A stretch of 64,000 bases of DNA from positions 95,657 to 159,656 of the forward strand of contig DEMS01000003.1 in the NCBI GenBank assembly GCA_002359315.1, given 5' to 3'. Source of the DNA: Bacteroidetes bacterium UBA2664 (GTDB taxonomy: Bacteria; Bacteroidota; Rhodothermia; Balneolales; Balneolaceae). Below are positions 46,222 to 55,498 of the stretch, piece by piece (the first letter of the stretch is position 1; each line of letters starts with the position of its first letter). The notes beneath the pieces were generated by a model. The model made no database searches. It was not told where the DNA came from and saw only the letters and a program-made list of their open reading frames with translations. Position numbers and translations under genes: made by a program.

Positions 46222-46965
46222 TTGATCGTTAAAACACTTGCCATTGTTTTCAAGACTATAGACTATAGCGAAAGTAGTGTTATAGCAACCCTTTTTACGC
46301 GATCCCACGGTGTGGTTGCCGTTATTGCAAAAGGAGCCAGAAAACCCAGAAGTAAATTTTCTGCATACTTGGTACCCGGCCAAATTTTGGAAGTGGTCTT
46401 TTACTGGAAACCGACAAGAAATATTCAAACACTCTCAGATGCAAGCTATCATGAAAAGTTAGACTTATTTAGATCTGACTTAGAGAAAATGGCTCTGGTA
46501 TTGACAACCGTAGAACTATCTGCACAATTATTACATGAAAACGAAGTCAATGAACCTCTTTTTGAATTAATAAGCACCTTTTTTGTTTGGTTACATGATC
46601 AAAAAAATGTTTCAAGAACGATGTTTCCATACATTCAACTAAGAGCTTTGGATAAAGTGGGGATCGGATTGCAAATTGAGCAGGGACTTGAAACAAATCC
46701 CGCTGCCAAAGGGTATATCAATATTGAAACCGGTACGTTATCTAATATTCAGGAGGGAGAACAATCCCTTTTATTGTCTGAAAATCAATTTCAGTTTGTA
46801 ATTGAGTCACTGATTCGTAAAAAATCTGACATATTTGAAAAAAAATTCAAAAATGGTGAACTAAGTCAGTTAATTGAGTATTTAGATAGATATATTCGTT
46901 TTCACGTTGAAGGGGTTAAGCCGAGAAAATCGGATAGCATCTTTGAGCAGATATTGAACAATTAA
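46222..46965 (+). CDS. recO: DNA repair protein RecO
   Basis: This 247-residue protein starts at TTG. The N-terminal OB-fold opens with IVKTLAIVFKTIDYSESSVIATLFTRSHGVVAVIAKGARK, typical of RecO, and the C-terminal part is helical. RecO helps load RecA onto SSB-covered single strands in the RecFOR pathway. Its neighbours (RND exporter and DegQ-like protease) are unrelated in function, and it starts only 35 bases after the exporter. Confidence 0.93.
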   Translation: MIVKTLAIVFKTIDYSESSVIATLFTRSHGVVAVIAKGARKPRSKFSAYLVPGQILEVVFYWKPTRNIQTLSDASYHEKLDLFRSDLEKMALVLTTVELSAQLLHENEVNEPLFELISTFFVWLHDQKNVSRTMFPYIQLRALDKVGIGLQIEQGLETNPAAKGYINIETGTLSNIQEGEQSLLLSENQFQFVIESLIRKKSDIFEKKFKNGELSQLIEYLDRYIRFHVEGVKPRKSDSIFEQILNN

Positions 46966-46967
46966 TT

Positions 46968-48506
46968 ATGAAATTCCGAGATAAAATACTTTCGTCAATA
47001 TTACTTCTGTTAATAGGAGTTATGTTAGGCATGATTTTGATGATGTTTCGTGAAGGAACTCTTACTCTGGATCTTGCTGAAGTGAAAGTGACAGAATTTA
47101 ATAGAAGCACGACTCCATTTTGGAGTAATGATGAACTTGAAAAAATTGATGATCGGTTCATATTCAGATCAGTTGCCAGTTCAGTTACCCCGACAGTCGT
47201 TTATATTGAGACAATTATCTCAAGTCGAAATCTGGAATCAGCAGATGGTGATGAAGGGAATCGTTTGTGGGATCGATTTCTTCCCCCCAGGGCCAGAACG
47301 GTCGGTTCAGGAGTAGTAATAACGTCAGATGGGTATATCTTGACAAATTATCATGTGATCAGGGATGCAGTCAGAGATGGGATTTCTGTAACACTGGATG
47401 ATAAAAGGACATTTGACGCAAGAGTAGTGGGTGGGGATCCCAGTACAGATTTGGCAGTACTTAAAATTGATGAAACCGGACTTCAAGCATCAATAATTGG
47501 TGATTCTGATCAAATTCAGGTGGGGGAGTGGGTCCTGGCTATTGGAAACCCATTCCGACTCAGATCAACCGTAACGGCGGGAATTGTCGGAGCACTGAGC
47601 CGTGATGTTCAAATCATCAATGATGAATTCAGAATTGAAAGTTTTATCCAGACAGATGCTGCTATTAACCGGGGAAACAGTGGTGGGGCTTTGGTAAACA
47701 CGAGTGGTGAGCTTATTGGTATCAATACTGCTATTGCGACTCAGAGTGGTTCTTATCAGGGGTATGGATTTGCTGTGCCCAGTAACCTGGCACTTAAAGT
47801 GGCAAAGGACATTATTGAATTTGGGGAAGTAAAGAGAGGTTTAATGGGAGTCAGATTGCAAACTATTGACTCGAGAAATGCCAGAAGATTAGGATTAAAC
47901 AAAATTGAAGGTGTGTTAATTGCTGGTATTGGTGATGATAGTGCTGCTTTGCAGGCTGAATTACAACCTGATGATATCATTATGGCCGTGAATAGTATTC
48001 CGGTGAATGAAGCCAATTATTTACAGGAAAAAGTGGCCATGTTTCGCCCGGGTGATGAAGTTACACTAACAATTTGGAGAAATGGTAATCGGTTTGACCG
48101 TGTTGTAACCCTCAAAGAGATGCCGGTATCAGAATCGATAACCGACAGAATTGAAAATTTTGAAGACGAGCCTGAGTTGGATAATTGGAATGAAATTCCT
48201 GAGAATGGAAGGGAATTAGGGATTGAACAGAAAAATTTTGAAGATATTGGATTCACTTTACGAGCTTTATCCAAACCGGAAAATCCGGAACATTTCAATA
48301 TATATATTCAGCGAGTACAGCGGGGTTCTGAGGCCTGGAATCGTGGTTTACGTGCCGGATATGAACTAATTGAACTGAATGGATCTGTAATCAATGACTT
48401 GGATTCAGTTCAGGATGTAATAAATAATACTTTAAAAAGCAGTGAATCTTTGAGCCTAAAAGTAAGAAGTGAAGCGGGCGATACCGGATATTATAAACTT
48501 TTTTAG
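46968..48506 (+). CDS. DegQ/HtrA-like serine protease with two PDZ domains
   Basis: This 512-residue protein has an N-terminal membrane anchor or uncleaved signal (about 8-27), a trypsin-like domain with the triad His129 (TNYHVI), Asp161 (STDLAV) and Ser238 (RGNSGG), and two PDZ domains (about 275-385 and 410-505). Relatives degrade or protect misfolded envelope proteins. The start lies 2 bases after recO and the LPP20-like lipoprotein follows by 3 bases, so the three are probably cotranscribed. Confidence 0.93.
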   Translation: MKFRDKILSSILLLLIGVMLGMILMMFREGTLTLDLAEVKVTEFNRSTTPFWSNDELEKIDDRFIFRSVASSVTPTVVYIETIISSRNLESADGDEGNRLWDRFLPPRARTVGSGVVITSDGYILTNYHVIRDAVRDGISVTLDDKRTFDARVVGGDPSTDLAVLKIDETGLQASIIGDSDQIQVGEWVLAIGNPFRLRSTVTAGIVGALSRDVQIINDEFRIESFIQTDAAINRGNSGGALVNTSGELIGINTAIATQSGSYQGYGFAVPSNLALKVAKDIIEFGEVKRGLMGVRLQTIDSRNARRLGLNKIEGVLIAGIGDDSAALQAELQPDDIIMAVNSIPVNEANYLQEKVAMFRPGDEVTLTIWRNGNRFDRVVTLKEMPVSESITDRIENFEDEPELDNWNEIPENGRELGIEQKNFEDIGFTLRALSKPENPEHFNIYIQRVQRGSEAWNRGLRAGYELIELNGSVINDLDSVQDVINNTLKSSESLSLKVRSEAGDTGYYKLF

Positions 48507-48509
48507 CAA

Positions 48510-49013
48510 ATGAAATTTTTTACAATAACAATTTTATGTTTCTTAATAATTGCAGCTTGCTCAACACCGGAAGAATTAATTGATGAACCGGTTGTTGTTG
48601 AGTCAGAAGATCACCTGCCAGAGTGGTATAATGCTAACAGAGTATCATCATCAGATAGTACACACTTCAGTGGTTACTCAATGGCAACAGCAGCCGATTC
48701 ACTGGAAGCGATTAACTTAGGAAATGAGAGTGCGATCGTAAACCTTCGATTTGAGATCGATAAATTTGCTGAAGAGGTGAGAGAGGAATTGGACAGTGAA
48801 CAACACAATACGCCTCAATTCATAATTAATCTAAGGAATACGGTTCAAGAGTTACCACTAACCGATTCAAGATTTGAAAGAGAGTTTGAAATGAGAGATG
48901 ATGATGTCATCCAGGTCTATACACGTGCCGTATTAAGCCGCTCTGAGGTTATTGATCGTCTGTCTGGGAATCTTACAGATCAGGTCTACATCAGAGCACT
49001 TCAAACGAATTGA
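48510..49013 (+). CDS. LPP20-like lipoprotein
   Basis: This 167-residue protein has a lipoprotein signal with IIAACS and the lipidated cysteine at 17. The mature part has the LPEWYNANRVSSSD opening and a fold with GYSMATAADSLEAINLGNESAIVNL near 62-86, as in LPP20 family lipoproteins. Its role is unknown. It is tightly coupled to the protease upstream and convergent with the PLP lyase gene. Confidence 0.7.
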   Translation: MKFFTITILCFLIIAACSTPEELIDEPVVVESEDHLPEWYNANRVSSSDSTHFSGYSMATAADSLEAINLGNESAIVNLRFEIDKFAEEVREELDSEQHNTPQFIINLRNTVQELPLTDSRFEREFEMRDDDVIQVYTRAVLSRSEVIDRLSGNLTDQVYIRALQTN

Positions 49014-49057
49014 AATGTGTTCAACTCAACACTTTTGTCCGGACAGATAGAGAAAAA

Positions 49058-50443
49058 TCAGATTATTTCAAATCTGGATTGAAAAAATCTCAGATATTCA
49101 GGTTCATAGACAAAACGCAGTCCTGATATTTTATCCGCTTCATGAAAAACGGCTTCTACAGACTCAGCAACGACATCCATATGAGCTTGAGTGTAGACTC
49201 GTCTGGGAACGGTAAGACGAACCATTTCAAGATTCGGATAATTATGTTCACCGGTTACACGATTTCTGCCTGATGAGACAATACCTCTTTCCATTGCCCG
49301 AACACCTGAATCTAAATAGATAGCGGCTGCAAGTGATTGTGCGGGGAGCTGATCTTGAGTGAGATGCGGAAGTATTTTTTTCGCATCGAGAAAAACACCA
49401 TGGCTGCCTATTGGCCTGACAACCGGTACACCCATATCAATCAATTTATCACCCAAATATTGAACCTGCCCTACTCTTGCACGAATATGGTCGTATTCTA
49501 CCGATTCTTTGATTCCGATAGCAAGTGCTTCCATATCTCTACCGGCCATTCCTCCATATGTATGAAGGCCTTCATAAACGACTACCATATTTCTGGCTTT
49601 ATCAAAAAGTTCCTCATCATTTACGGCCAAAAACCCACCAATGTTAACCAGAGCATCTTTTTTGGCACTCATGGTGGCTCCGTCGGTAAGGGAACAGATC
49701 TCTTTAACGATCTCTGCAATCGATAAATGTGAGTATCCATCTTCCCGGTCCTTGATGAAAAAAGCATTTTCAGCGACGCGAGTCATATCATGGATAATAG
49801 GAATTCCATATTTCTGAGTCAGAGCTCTAACTTCCTTCAGATTTTTCATTGAAATGGGTTGTCCGCCGGCCATATTCACTGTTGTAGCTACACAGACATA
49901 AGGAATGCGATCTGCTCCTTTATCTTTTATAAGATCTTCAAGCTTATTGAGGTCGATATCCGCTTTAAAAGGGTGCTCATTTTCAGGGTCGTGTGCTTCA
50001 TCGATAATCACATCGACAAATGTCCCCCCCGCAAGTTCCTGGTGTAGCCTGGTTGTAGTGAAATACATATTTCCCGGAACATAATCACCTTCATTTATTA
50101 AAATTTGCGAGATGATATGCTCTGCTGCCCGTCCTTGGTGCGTAGGTACGATGTGTTTATAGCCATAATATTTCCTGATGGCATCCTCCAGATGATAAAA
50201 ATTTGAACTGCCTGCGTAGGATTCATCACCCATCATTAACCCTGCCCATTGCCGGTCACTCATTGCAGAAGTCCCGCTATCGGTTAACAGATCGATATAA
50301 ACATCATCAGAACGGAGAAGAAAGGTGTTGTATCCAGCTTCTTTTAGTGCTCTTTCTCGTTCTTCCGGTTGGGTAATCCTTACCGGTTCAACCATTTTTA
50401 TTTTATAGGGCTCAGCCCAGGATCTTTTTTTGGATTTTGACAT
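49058..50443 (-). CDS. PLP-dependent beta-eliminating lyase, tyrosine phenol-lyase type
   Basis: This 461-residue enzyme belongs to the tryptophanase / tyrosine phenol-lyase family. The PLP lysine is in MSAKKDALVNIGG (near 262). Three positions that separate the two activities match tyrosine phenol-lyase: threonine in MYFTTTR (Thr124 of the Citrobacter enzyme; Asp137 in E. coli TnaA), arginine in AMERG (Arg381; Val394 in TnaA) and phenylalanine in LRFFQ (Phe448; His463 in TnaA). The expected reaction is L-tyrosine to phenol, pyruvate and ammonia. An automatic pipeline could name it tryptophanase. It is a single gene, convergent with the LPP20-like gene. Confidence 0.82.
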   Translation of the reverse strand: MSKSKKRSWAEPYKIKMVEPVRITQPEERERALKEAGYNTFLLRSDDVYIDLLTDSGTSAMSDRQWAGLMMGDESYAGSSNFYHLEDAIRKYYGYKHIVPTHQGRAAEHIISQILINEGDYVPGNMYFTTTRLHQELAGGTFVDVIIDEAHDPENEHPFKADIDLNKLEDLIKDKGADRIPYVCVATTVNMAGGQPISMKNLKEVRALTQKYGIPIIHDMTRVAENAFFIKDREDGYSHLSIAEIVKEICSLTDGATMSAKKDALVNIGGFLAVNDEELFDKARNMVVVYEGLHTYGGMAGRDMEALAIGIKESVEYDHIRARVGQVQYLGDKLIDMGVPVVRPIGSHGVFLDAKKILPHLTQDQLPAQSLAAAIYLDSGVRAMERGIVSSGRNRVTGEHNYPNLEMVRLTVPRRVYTQAHMDVVAESVEAVFHEADKISGLRFVYEPEYLRFFQSRFEII

Positions 50444-50973
50444 AGTTTAAAAATATTTTTGCTTTCACCTGTGATGAATATGAGTATAAGGACAGCCTTT
50501 GAATATCCATTCATATGTACCCAATTTATGGGTTTGAATATCGGATTAATAGAGAAGTCGAACATCTAGAATATGAACAGTGTGCCTTCTTTTCAGGAAT
50601 ATAAGACCTTCTTCACTCAATCTCAGGCCGGAGGGATGAATATCGAGAAAATAAGATGGATTTTTGGAAAATTTCAATGTTGGATTAATATCATAAAAAA
50701 TAATATTAAACCTAATTAATTTAAATACTTACGTGATATAATAATTGTGGATAAAACATGTTTCGGTGAGTTTAAAATGATTTTTAGCATAGATCGTAAC
50801 TTTTAGAATTGATAATAAAAAATTGTATATTTAAGCACTCTAAAAGAACAAAAAAAGAGAATAAAAACTTATAGTGTATAGCGTACATGAGAGGTTCTTA
50901 GGAACAAATACAATAAAAATATCTATAAATACGCACCTATCTGTTAACAATAAAATTAAAAGGTTTAAATAAA
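50444..50973. other. Divergent intergenic region between the PLP lyase and the OmpA-like gene
   Basis: This 530-base gap has no credible gene. It must contain both promoters. A small perfect hairpin ACCCA-ATTTA-TGGGT is at 50519-50533, near the lyase start. A TATATTTA sequence at 50826-50833 with TTTT 21 bases upstream is a weak candidate promoter for the OmpA gene, giving a leader of over 100 bases. GTTCTTAGGAAC near 50893-50904 is another small palindrome. Confidence 0.35.
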
Positions 50974-52212
50974 ATGAATACTACTTACAAATTTTTAATC
51001 GTCTTTATAACTGTGACTGCTTTAGCATTCGCAAATGTAAATGCGCAGGAGAGTGAGGAACCCAATCGCTTGAGTATCGGATTATTGGGGGGAGCTACAT
51101 TGGGCCATATGAATGTCGGAACTGAATATGATCCAACATTTGGGTTAAATGCCAGATATGCCTTTAATCCTAATTTTGCAATTCAGACCAATTTCATGTT
51201 TGGAAAATTCAGAAGTAATGACACTGATAATAACTTACTTGAAAGAACTTTTGAGACAAGTTATTCAACAGCATCGATGACATCTCAATTCGGACTTCTG
51301 AATCTGTTGGGTAGAGATTCTGACAGATTTAAATGGTATCTGTTAACCGGTTTAGGATTGATATTTAATGATGTAACAACAGATATAAATTCTCAAATAG
51401 CATCTCCTGAAACGGAAGAGACATTTAGCGGCGAAAACCATTCGGAAACGGCTATGTTTGCCACTTTTGGTACAGGGGTTCGGGTTAATGTGACTAAAAA
51501 AATTGACGTGTTCGCCCAATACAATTACAATGTATCAAATTCTGATATCATTGACGGGCATCGGACTCACACCAGAACTTTGATTGATCAAAACAGACGT
51601 AATCCTGACAGTTGGAGTGCACTTACAGCAGGTGTACAGATCAAATTTGGCAGCAGTGAGACAGATGCAGACTGGCATCGATACACTCCGGGCATTGACA
51701 TGAGTGCATTTAACCGATTAGAGGCCAGAATAGCAGAAATTGAATCAAGAGTAGATCATCAGGATAGCAGAATTGATCAAAATGAAGACCATATTCGTGC
51801 ACTGCAAGACAGAATGGATGAATTTGATGAAAAACTTGCAAATCTTCATGTATTGATTAATGAAAGACCCAGTGTTGAATTAACAATGGGCAGTGATATT
51901 CTGTTTGCTTTTGATTCTGCAGTGATCAGAGAGTCCGGCAAACCGACACTGGCTGAAATAGCCAGAGCTCTGATTAATAATCCAGATAAAAACCTGGAAG
52001 TAACAGGTCATACATGTGATTTAGGTAGTACCGCATACAATCAGGGGTTATCTGAACGAAGAGCAGCGGCTGTGAAAACTTATCTTGTTGAATCAGGAAT
52101 TGATGCAGACCGGATTGTTACGATTGGCAGGGGAGAACTTCAGCCATTAGTTCCAAATACCAGTGAAGAAGCACGAGCACTGAACAGACGAGTTGAAATG
52201 GTTATTGACTAA
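50974..52212 (+). CDS. OmpA-family outer-membrane protein
   Basis: This 412-residue protein has a signal peptide (about 1-24, ending NVNAQE), an N-terminal eight-stranded-type barrel (about 30-230), a heptad coiled-coil linker (about 245-295, EIESRVDHQDSRIDQNEDHIRAL) and a C-terminal OmpA/MotB peptidoglycan-binding domain (about 305-412, with GHTCDLGSTAYNQGLSERRAAAV). It would tether the outer membrane to peptidoglycan. A strong terminator ends the gene. Confidence 0.92.
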   Translation: MNTTYKFLIVFITVTALAFANVNAQESEEPNRLSIGLLGGATLGHMNVGTEYDPTFGLNARYAFNPNFAIQTNFMFGKFRSNDTDNNLLERTFETSYSTASMTSQFGLLNLLGRDSDRFKWYLLTGLGLIFNDVTTDINSQIASPETEETFSGENHSETAMFATFGTGVRVNVTKKIDVFAQYNYNVSNSDIIDGHRTHTRTLIDQNRRNPDSWSALTAGVQIKFGSSETDADWHRYTPGIDMSAFNRLEARIAEIESRVDHQDSRIDQNEDHIRALQDRMDEFDEKLANLHVLINERPSVELTMGSDILFAFDSAVIRESGKPTLAEIARALINNPDKNLEVTGHTCDLGSTAYNQGLSERRAAAVKTYLVESGIDADRIVTIGRGELQPLVPNTSEEARALNRRVEMVID

Positions 52213-52236
52213 TTAAACGTAAATAACAAAGTACTG

Positions 52237-52272
52237 AAAGGTTGCCATTGAAAGATGGCAACCTTTTTTTTT
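52237..52272 (+). terminator. Rho-independent terminator after the OmpA-like gene
   Basis: A 12-bp stem (AAAGGTTGCCAT / ATGGCAACCTTT, 52237-52248 and 52255-52266) with a 6-base loop and a following T-run to 52272. It lies 25 bases after the stop codon. Confidence 0.93.
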
Positions 52273-52483
52273 GATGTAAAAAAAACAAAGGTCTAAAAAC
52301 AGGTTGTATGTAAATCTGCCCTTTATTTAGATAATATTTATTTTAATGTATTGGTATTTAACGAGTTATAGTAATAAAATTTGATATATAACCTGTTGTT
52401 TATGCTTTTAATATTAAAAGATCATAATGGTATTATAGACTCAATAAGATTAATTTGTTACTCTTAAATATTATACCATTGTA

Positions 52484-55400
52484 ATGACCAAACCATTTTT
52501 GTGGATACTGATCTTGTCAGCCCTTATGTTCTCAGCAGAGACCGGGTATTCACAAGCATATAACTTTTCAATCTATTCTGTAAACGAAGGGCTACCACAT
52601 GCACAAATTTCGGATGTAATAGAAACATCGGATGGCTTTATGTGGATTGCAACTTCCGGTGCGGGCGTTTCTAAATTTGATGGACATGAATTTACTACAT
52701 ACGATATAAATCATGGCCTTAAAGACGATTTTGTGAATGTAGTTTATGAAGATTCTAAAAAAAGGATTTGGGTAGGTACTTATTATGGAGGTTTAACCTA
52801 TCTGGATGGGAATCAATTCGTTAATCCGTTTGAGGGACATCCGATAGATGATTTTTATATCACAACAATTAAAGAATCTCCGGATGGAGAAATATGGTTT
52901 GGTACATTTGAGTCCGGAATTTTTATATATGATGAAGAGTCTTTAGTCAATATCTCAGACGAAGATGGGCTGGCCAATAATGCAGTCTGGCATTTCCACT
53001 GGGACCCTTCAGGAGAGGTTTACATTTCAACCCACGACGGTTTGTCAATATTTGATGGTGAAACATTTACAAATTTTGGTATTGATGATGGATTAAGCGG
53101 TTCTAAGGTATTCAAAACGGTTGTAGATCATGAAGGAAAAAAATGGTTTCCTACCAGTAGCGGAATTACCATCTTTGAAAATGGTCAATTTTCAACGATT
53201 GAGGAGATCAATGAAAAGCCACTTCGATATGTATATGATATACTTGCTGCATCCAACGGAGATATTTGGATCGGTACTGAGAATGATGGCGTGTTTCGAT
53301 ATAGTAGTGGTGAATATTTTCACATTACAAGAAGAGAGGGATTGAGCAGTAATTATATTCATCGCATCATAGAGGACTCAAGAGGAAAAATATGGATTGC
53401 TACAGATGAAAATGGATTAAATCGGTTTGAGGGAGAAAGTTTTCGAGTTTTCAACACCGGATTTGGGTTGCCATCAAATGAAATTTTGAGTCTTTATCAT
53501 GACCGTAATGGAACGATCTGGATTGGTACAGAAAGAGGACTTTCCTCTTTTGACGGGGAGCAATTTAATACTTATGAGATTCTCAATATGTCGCAAGATC
53601 AGATGTATGTTTGGGACATTAAACAGTTTGAAGACGGGACAGTGATTATTACGGACTATAATGGCCATTTGATGAAGTTTGATGGTGAACGTTTCAGTGA
53701 TTTTGATATAGGGCTGGACCCAGCAGAGATCTATATTTATGATCTTTTAATAGACTCGAGAAATCATTTGTGGATTGGCTCAGAAAATGGATTATTTCAT
53801 TTTGACGGTGTAAATACAACACATTATACGTTAGATAGTGGTTTGGGAGGGGCTTTAATTTATCATCTGTTTGAAGATAGCGATGGAACCCTTTGGATGG
53901 GCACAAATAATGGAGTCAGTATTTTTGATGGGACTACATTTAAAAATATTCTTCCCTCAGATGGCCTCTCACATTACAATGTAAATTATATTACAAAAGA
54001 TAGAGAGGGACGATTTTGGTTTGGGACAAGCGGTGGGGTGACCCTTTTTGAGCCATTTGAAGATCAAAATTCCGGTACTTTTCAAAATTTTGGCCGTGAA
54101 CAGGGTATGAAATTAATTGAATCAAATTTTCTCTGGGTAGATGAAGAAAATGAAATTTTGTGGCAGGGGACAAACGGTGGGTTGCAAAGTTTGAATTTGG
54201 GGCATTTTAATGAGACTGGAGAGATGTTGATTGAGCACCACCGATTATCGCGCTATGGTATTGGTGTAGAGACAACTCATAAAGCCCTTGTGGAAAAAGA
54301 TGGCAAGCTTTGGTTTGGCAGTATGAACGGGTTAATTGTTTTGGATCCATCGGAGATCCAATCTGACAATCATATTCCAATTGTCCACATAACAGATTTT
54401 TATTTGAATGGTTCAGTAACTGATTGGAGTGAATATGGCCATGAGTTAGATTATAATCTTGGATTAAAACAGCTGCCTAACATTACTTATCCAAATAGCT
54501 CAAACAGTTATGCATTTCATTTTACAGGTTTAGATTTTTCGAACCCTCAAGCTGTTGAATTTCGCTATCGTTTAGAAGGACTTGAGACAGGATGGAATCA
54601 GCCAACTAAAAACAGAAATACGATATACACGAATTTAAGTCCGGGCAGTTACAGATTTGAGTTGCAGGGAAGGAGTGGTCAGGGACCATGGAGTGACATA
54701 TCATCTTATGAATTTTCAGTTGAGAAACCTTTTTGGATGAGGCTTTGGTTTTGGGTTTTAATGATCCTCTTCATTGCATTGATTCTGATTGGAGTGATTC
54801 GGTCTTATGCCAAAAAATTAGAAAGGGAAAGATTATCCTCACTTGTTGACGAACGTACGGCTCATTTACTTCAAGCTGTGAAGGATAAGGAGATATTGGT
54901 GAAAGAGATTCATCACCGTGTGAAAAACAACCTGGCCATGATCATCGGACTTCTGGAGCTGCAAGCAACCCGCTCTACAGATGAGACAACTATAAATACA
55001 CTAAAGGATAGTATTCTCCGAATATATAGTATGTCATTGGTTCATGAAAAACTGTACTCAACGGATCATCTGACAAATGTTGATGTGAAAAATTATATAT
55101 CTGATCTGATTAATGTGATTACCCACTCGATGAATCTGTATGATCAAAATATTACGATTAAAAAGAAAATCAGTTCATTTACACTCTCACTTGATCAGGG
55201 AATCACTTGTGGATTACTGATTAATGAATTAGTTACGAATGCTATTAAGCATGCATTCAAAGGAATGGAGCATGGAACAATTTGCATTGAGTTTGTAGTG
55301 ACGGATGAGCATAAAATTCTTACAGTTACTGATGATGGCATCGGTTTTCCTGATGATTTCCAGGGTTTTGGGAATCTTCAGTATTTAGAAGGTGCTTCAC

Positions 55401-55498
55401 TTGGTTTAACTCTCATCACGACTCTTACAAAACAGATGAATGGCACCCTGGAAAATATTCCACAAGAAAAAGGATCGAAAATCAGGATTACTTTCTGA
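52484..55498 (+). CDS. Two-component propeller sensor histidine kinase (HisKA_2 type)
   Basis: This 1004-residue protein has a signal peptide (about 1-24), about 14 two-component-propeller (Reg_prop) repeats with IWIGT/LWMGT cores (about 30-630), a Y_Y_Y domain (about 690-755), one membrane segment (about 760-782), and a cytoplasmic kinase. The H-box EIHHRVKNNLAM (His810/811) is of the HisKA_2 subfamily, followed by a HATPase with NELVTNAIKHAF. There is no receiver or DNA-binding domain, so its partner regulator is elsewhere. The 3' end overlaps the convergent TonB receptor by 11 bases. Confidence 0.92.
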   Translation: MTKPFLWILILSALMFSAETGYSQAYNFSIYSVNEGLPHAQISDVIETSDGFMWIATSGAGVSKFDGHEFTTYDINHGLKDDFVNVVYEDSKKRIWVGTYYGGLTYLDGNQFVNPFEGHPIDDFYITTIKESPDGEIWFGTFESGIFIYDEESLVNISDEDGLANNAVWHFHWDPSGEVYISTHDGLSIFDGETFTNFGIDDGLSGSKVFKTVVDHEGKKWFPTSSGITIFENGQFSTIEEINEKPLRYVYDILAASNGDIWIGTENDGVFRYSSGEYFHITRREGLSSNYIHRIIEDSRGKIWIATDENGLNRFEGESFRVFNTGFGLPSNEILSLYHDRNGTIWIGTERGLSSFDGEQFNTYEILNMSQDQMYVWDIKQFEDGTVIITDYNGHLMKFDGERFSDFDIGLDPAEIYIYDLLIDSRNHLWIGSENGLFHFDGVNTTHYTLDSGLGGALIYHLFEDSDGTLWMGTNNGVSIFDGTTFKNILPSDGLSHYNVNYITKDREGRFWFGTSGGVTLFEPFEDQNSGTFQNFGREQGMKLIESNFLWVDEENEILWQGTNGGLQSLNLGHFNETGEMLIEHHRLSRYGIGVETTHKALVEKDGKLWFGSMNGLIVLDPSEIQSDNHIPIVHITDFYLNGSVTDWSEYGHELDYNLGLKQLPNITYPNSSNSYAFHFTGLDFSNPQAVEFRYRLEGLETGWNQPTKNRNTIYTNLSPGSYRFELQGRSGQGPWSDISSYEFSVEKPFWMRLWFWVLMILFIALILIGVIRSYAKKLERERLSSLVDERTAHLLQAVKDKEILVKEIHHRVKNNLAMIIGLLELQATRSTDETTINTLKDSILRIYSMSLVHEKLYSTDHLTNVDVKNYISDLINVITHSMNLYDQNITIKKKISSFTLSLDQGITCGLLINELVTNAIKHAFKGMEHGTICIEFVVTDEHKILTVTDDGIGFPDDFQGFGNLQYLEGASLGLTLITTLTKQMNGTLENIPQEKGSKIRITF

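Noticed and set aside
49058..50443. Naming the PLP lyase tnaA
   Set aside because: Specificity residues match tyrosine phenol-lyase rather than tryptophanase, so the tnaA symbol would mislead.
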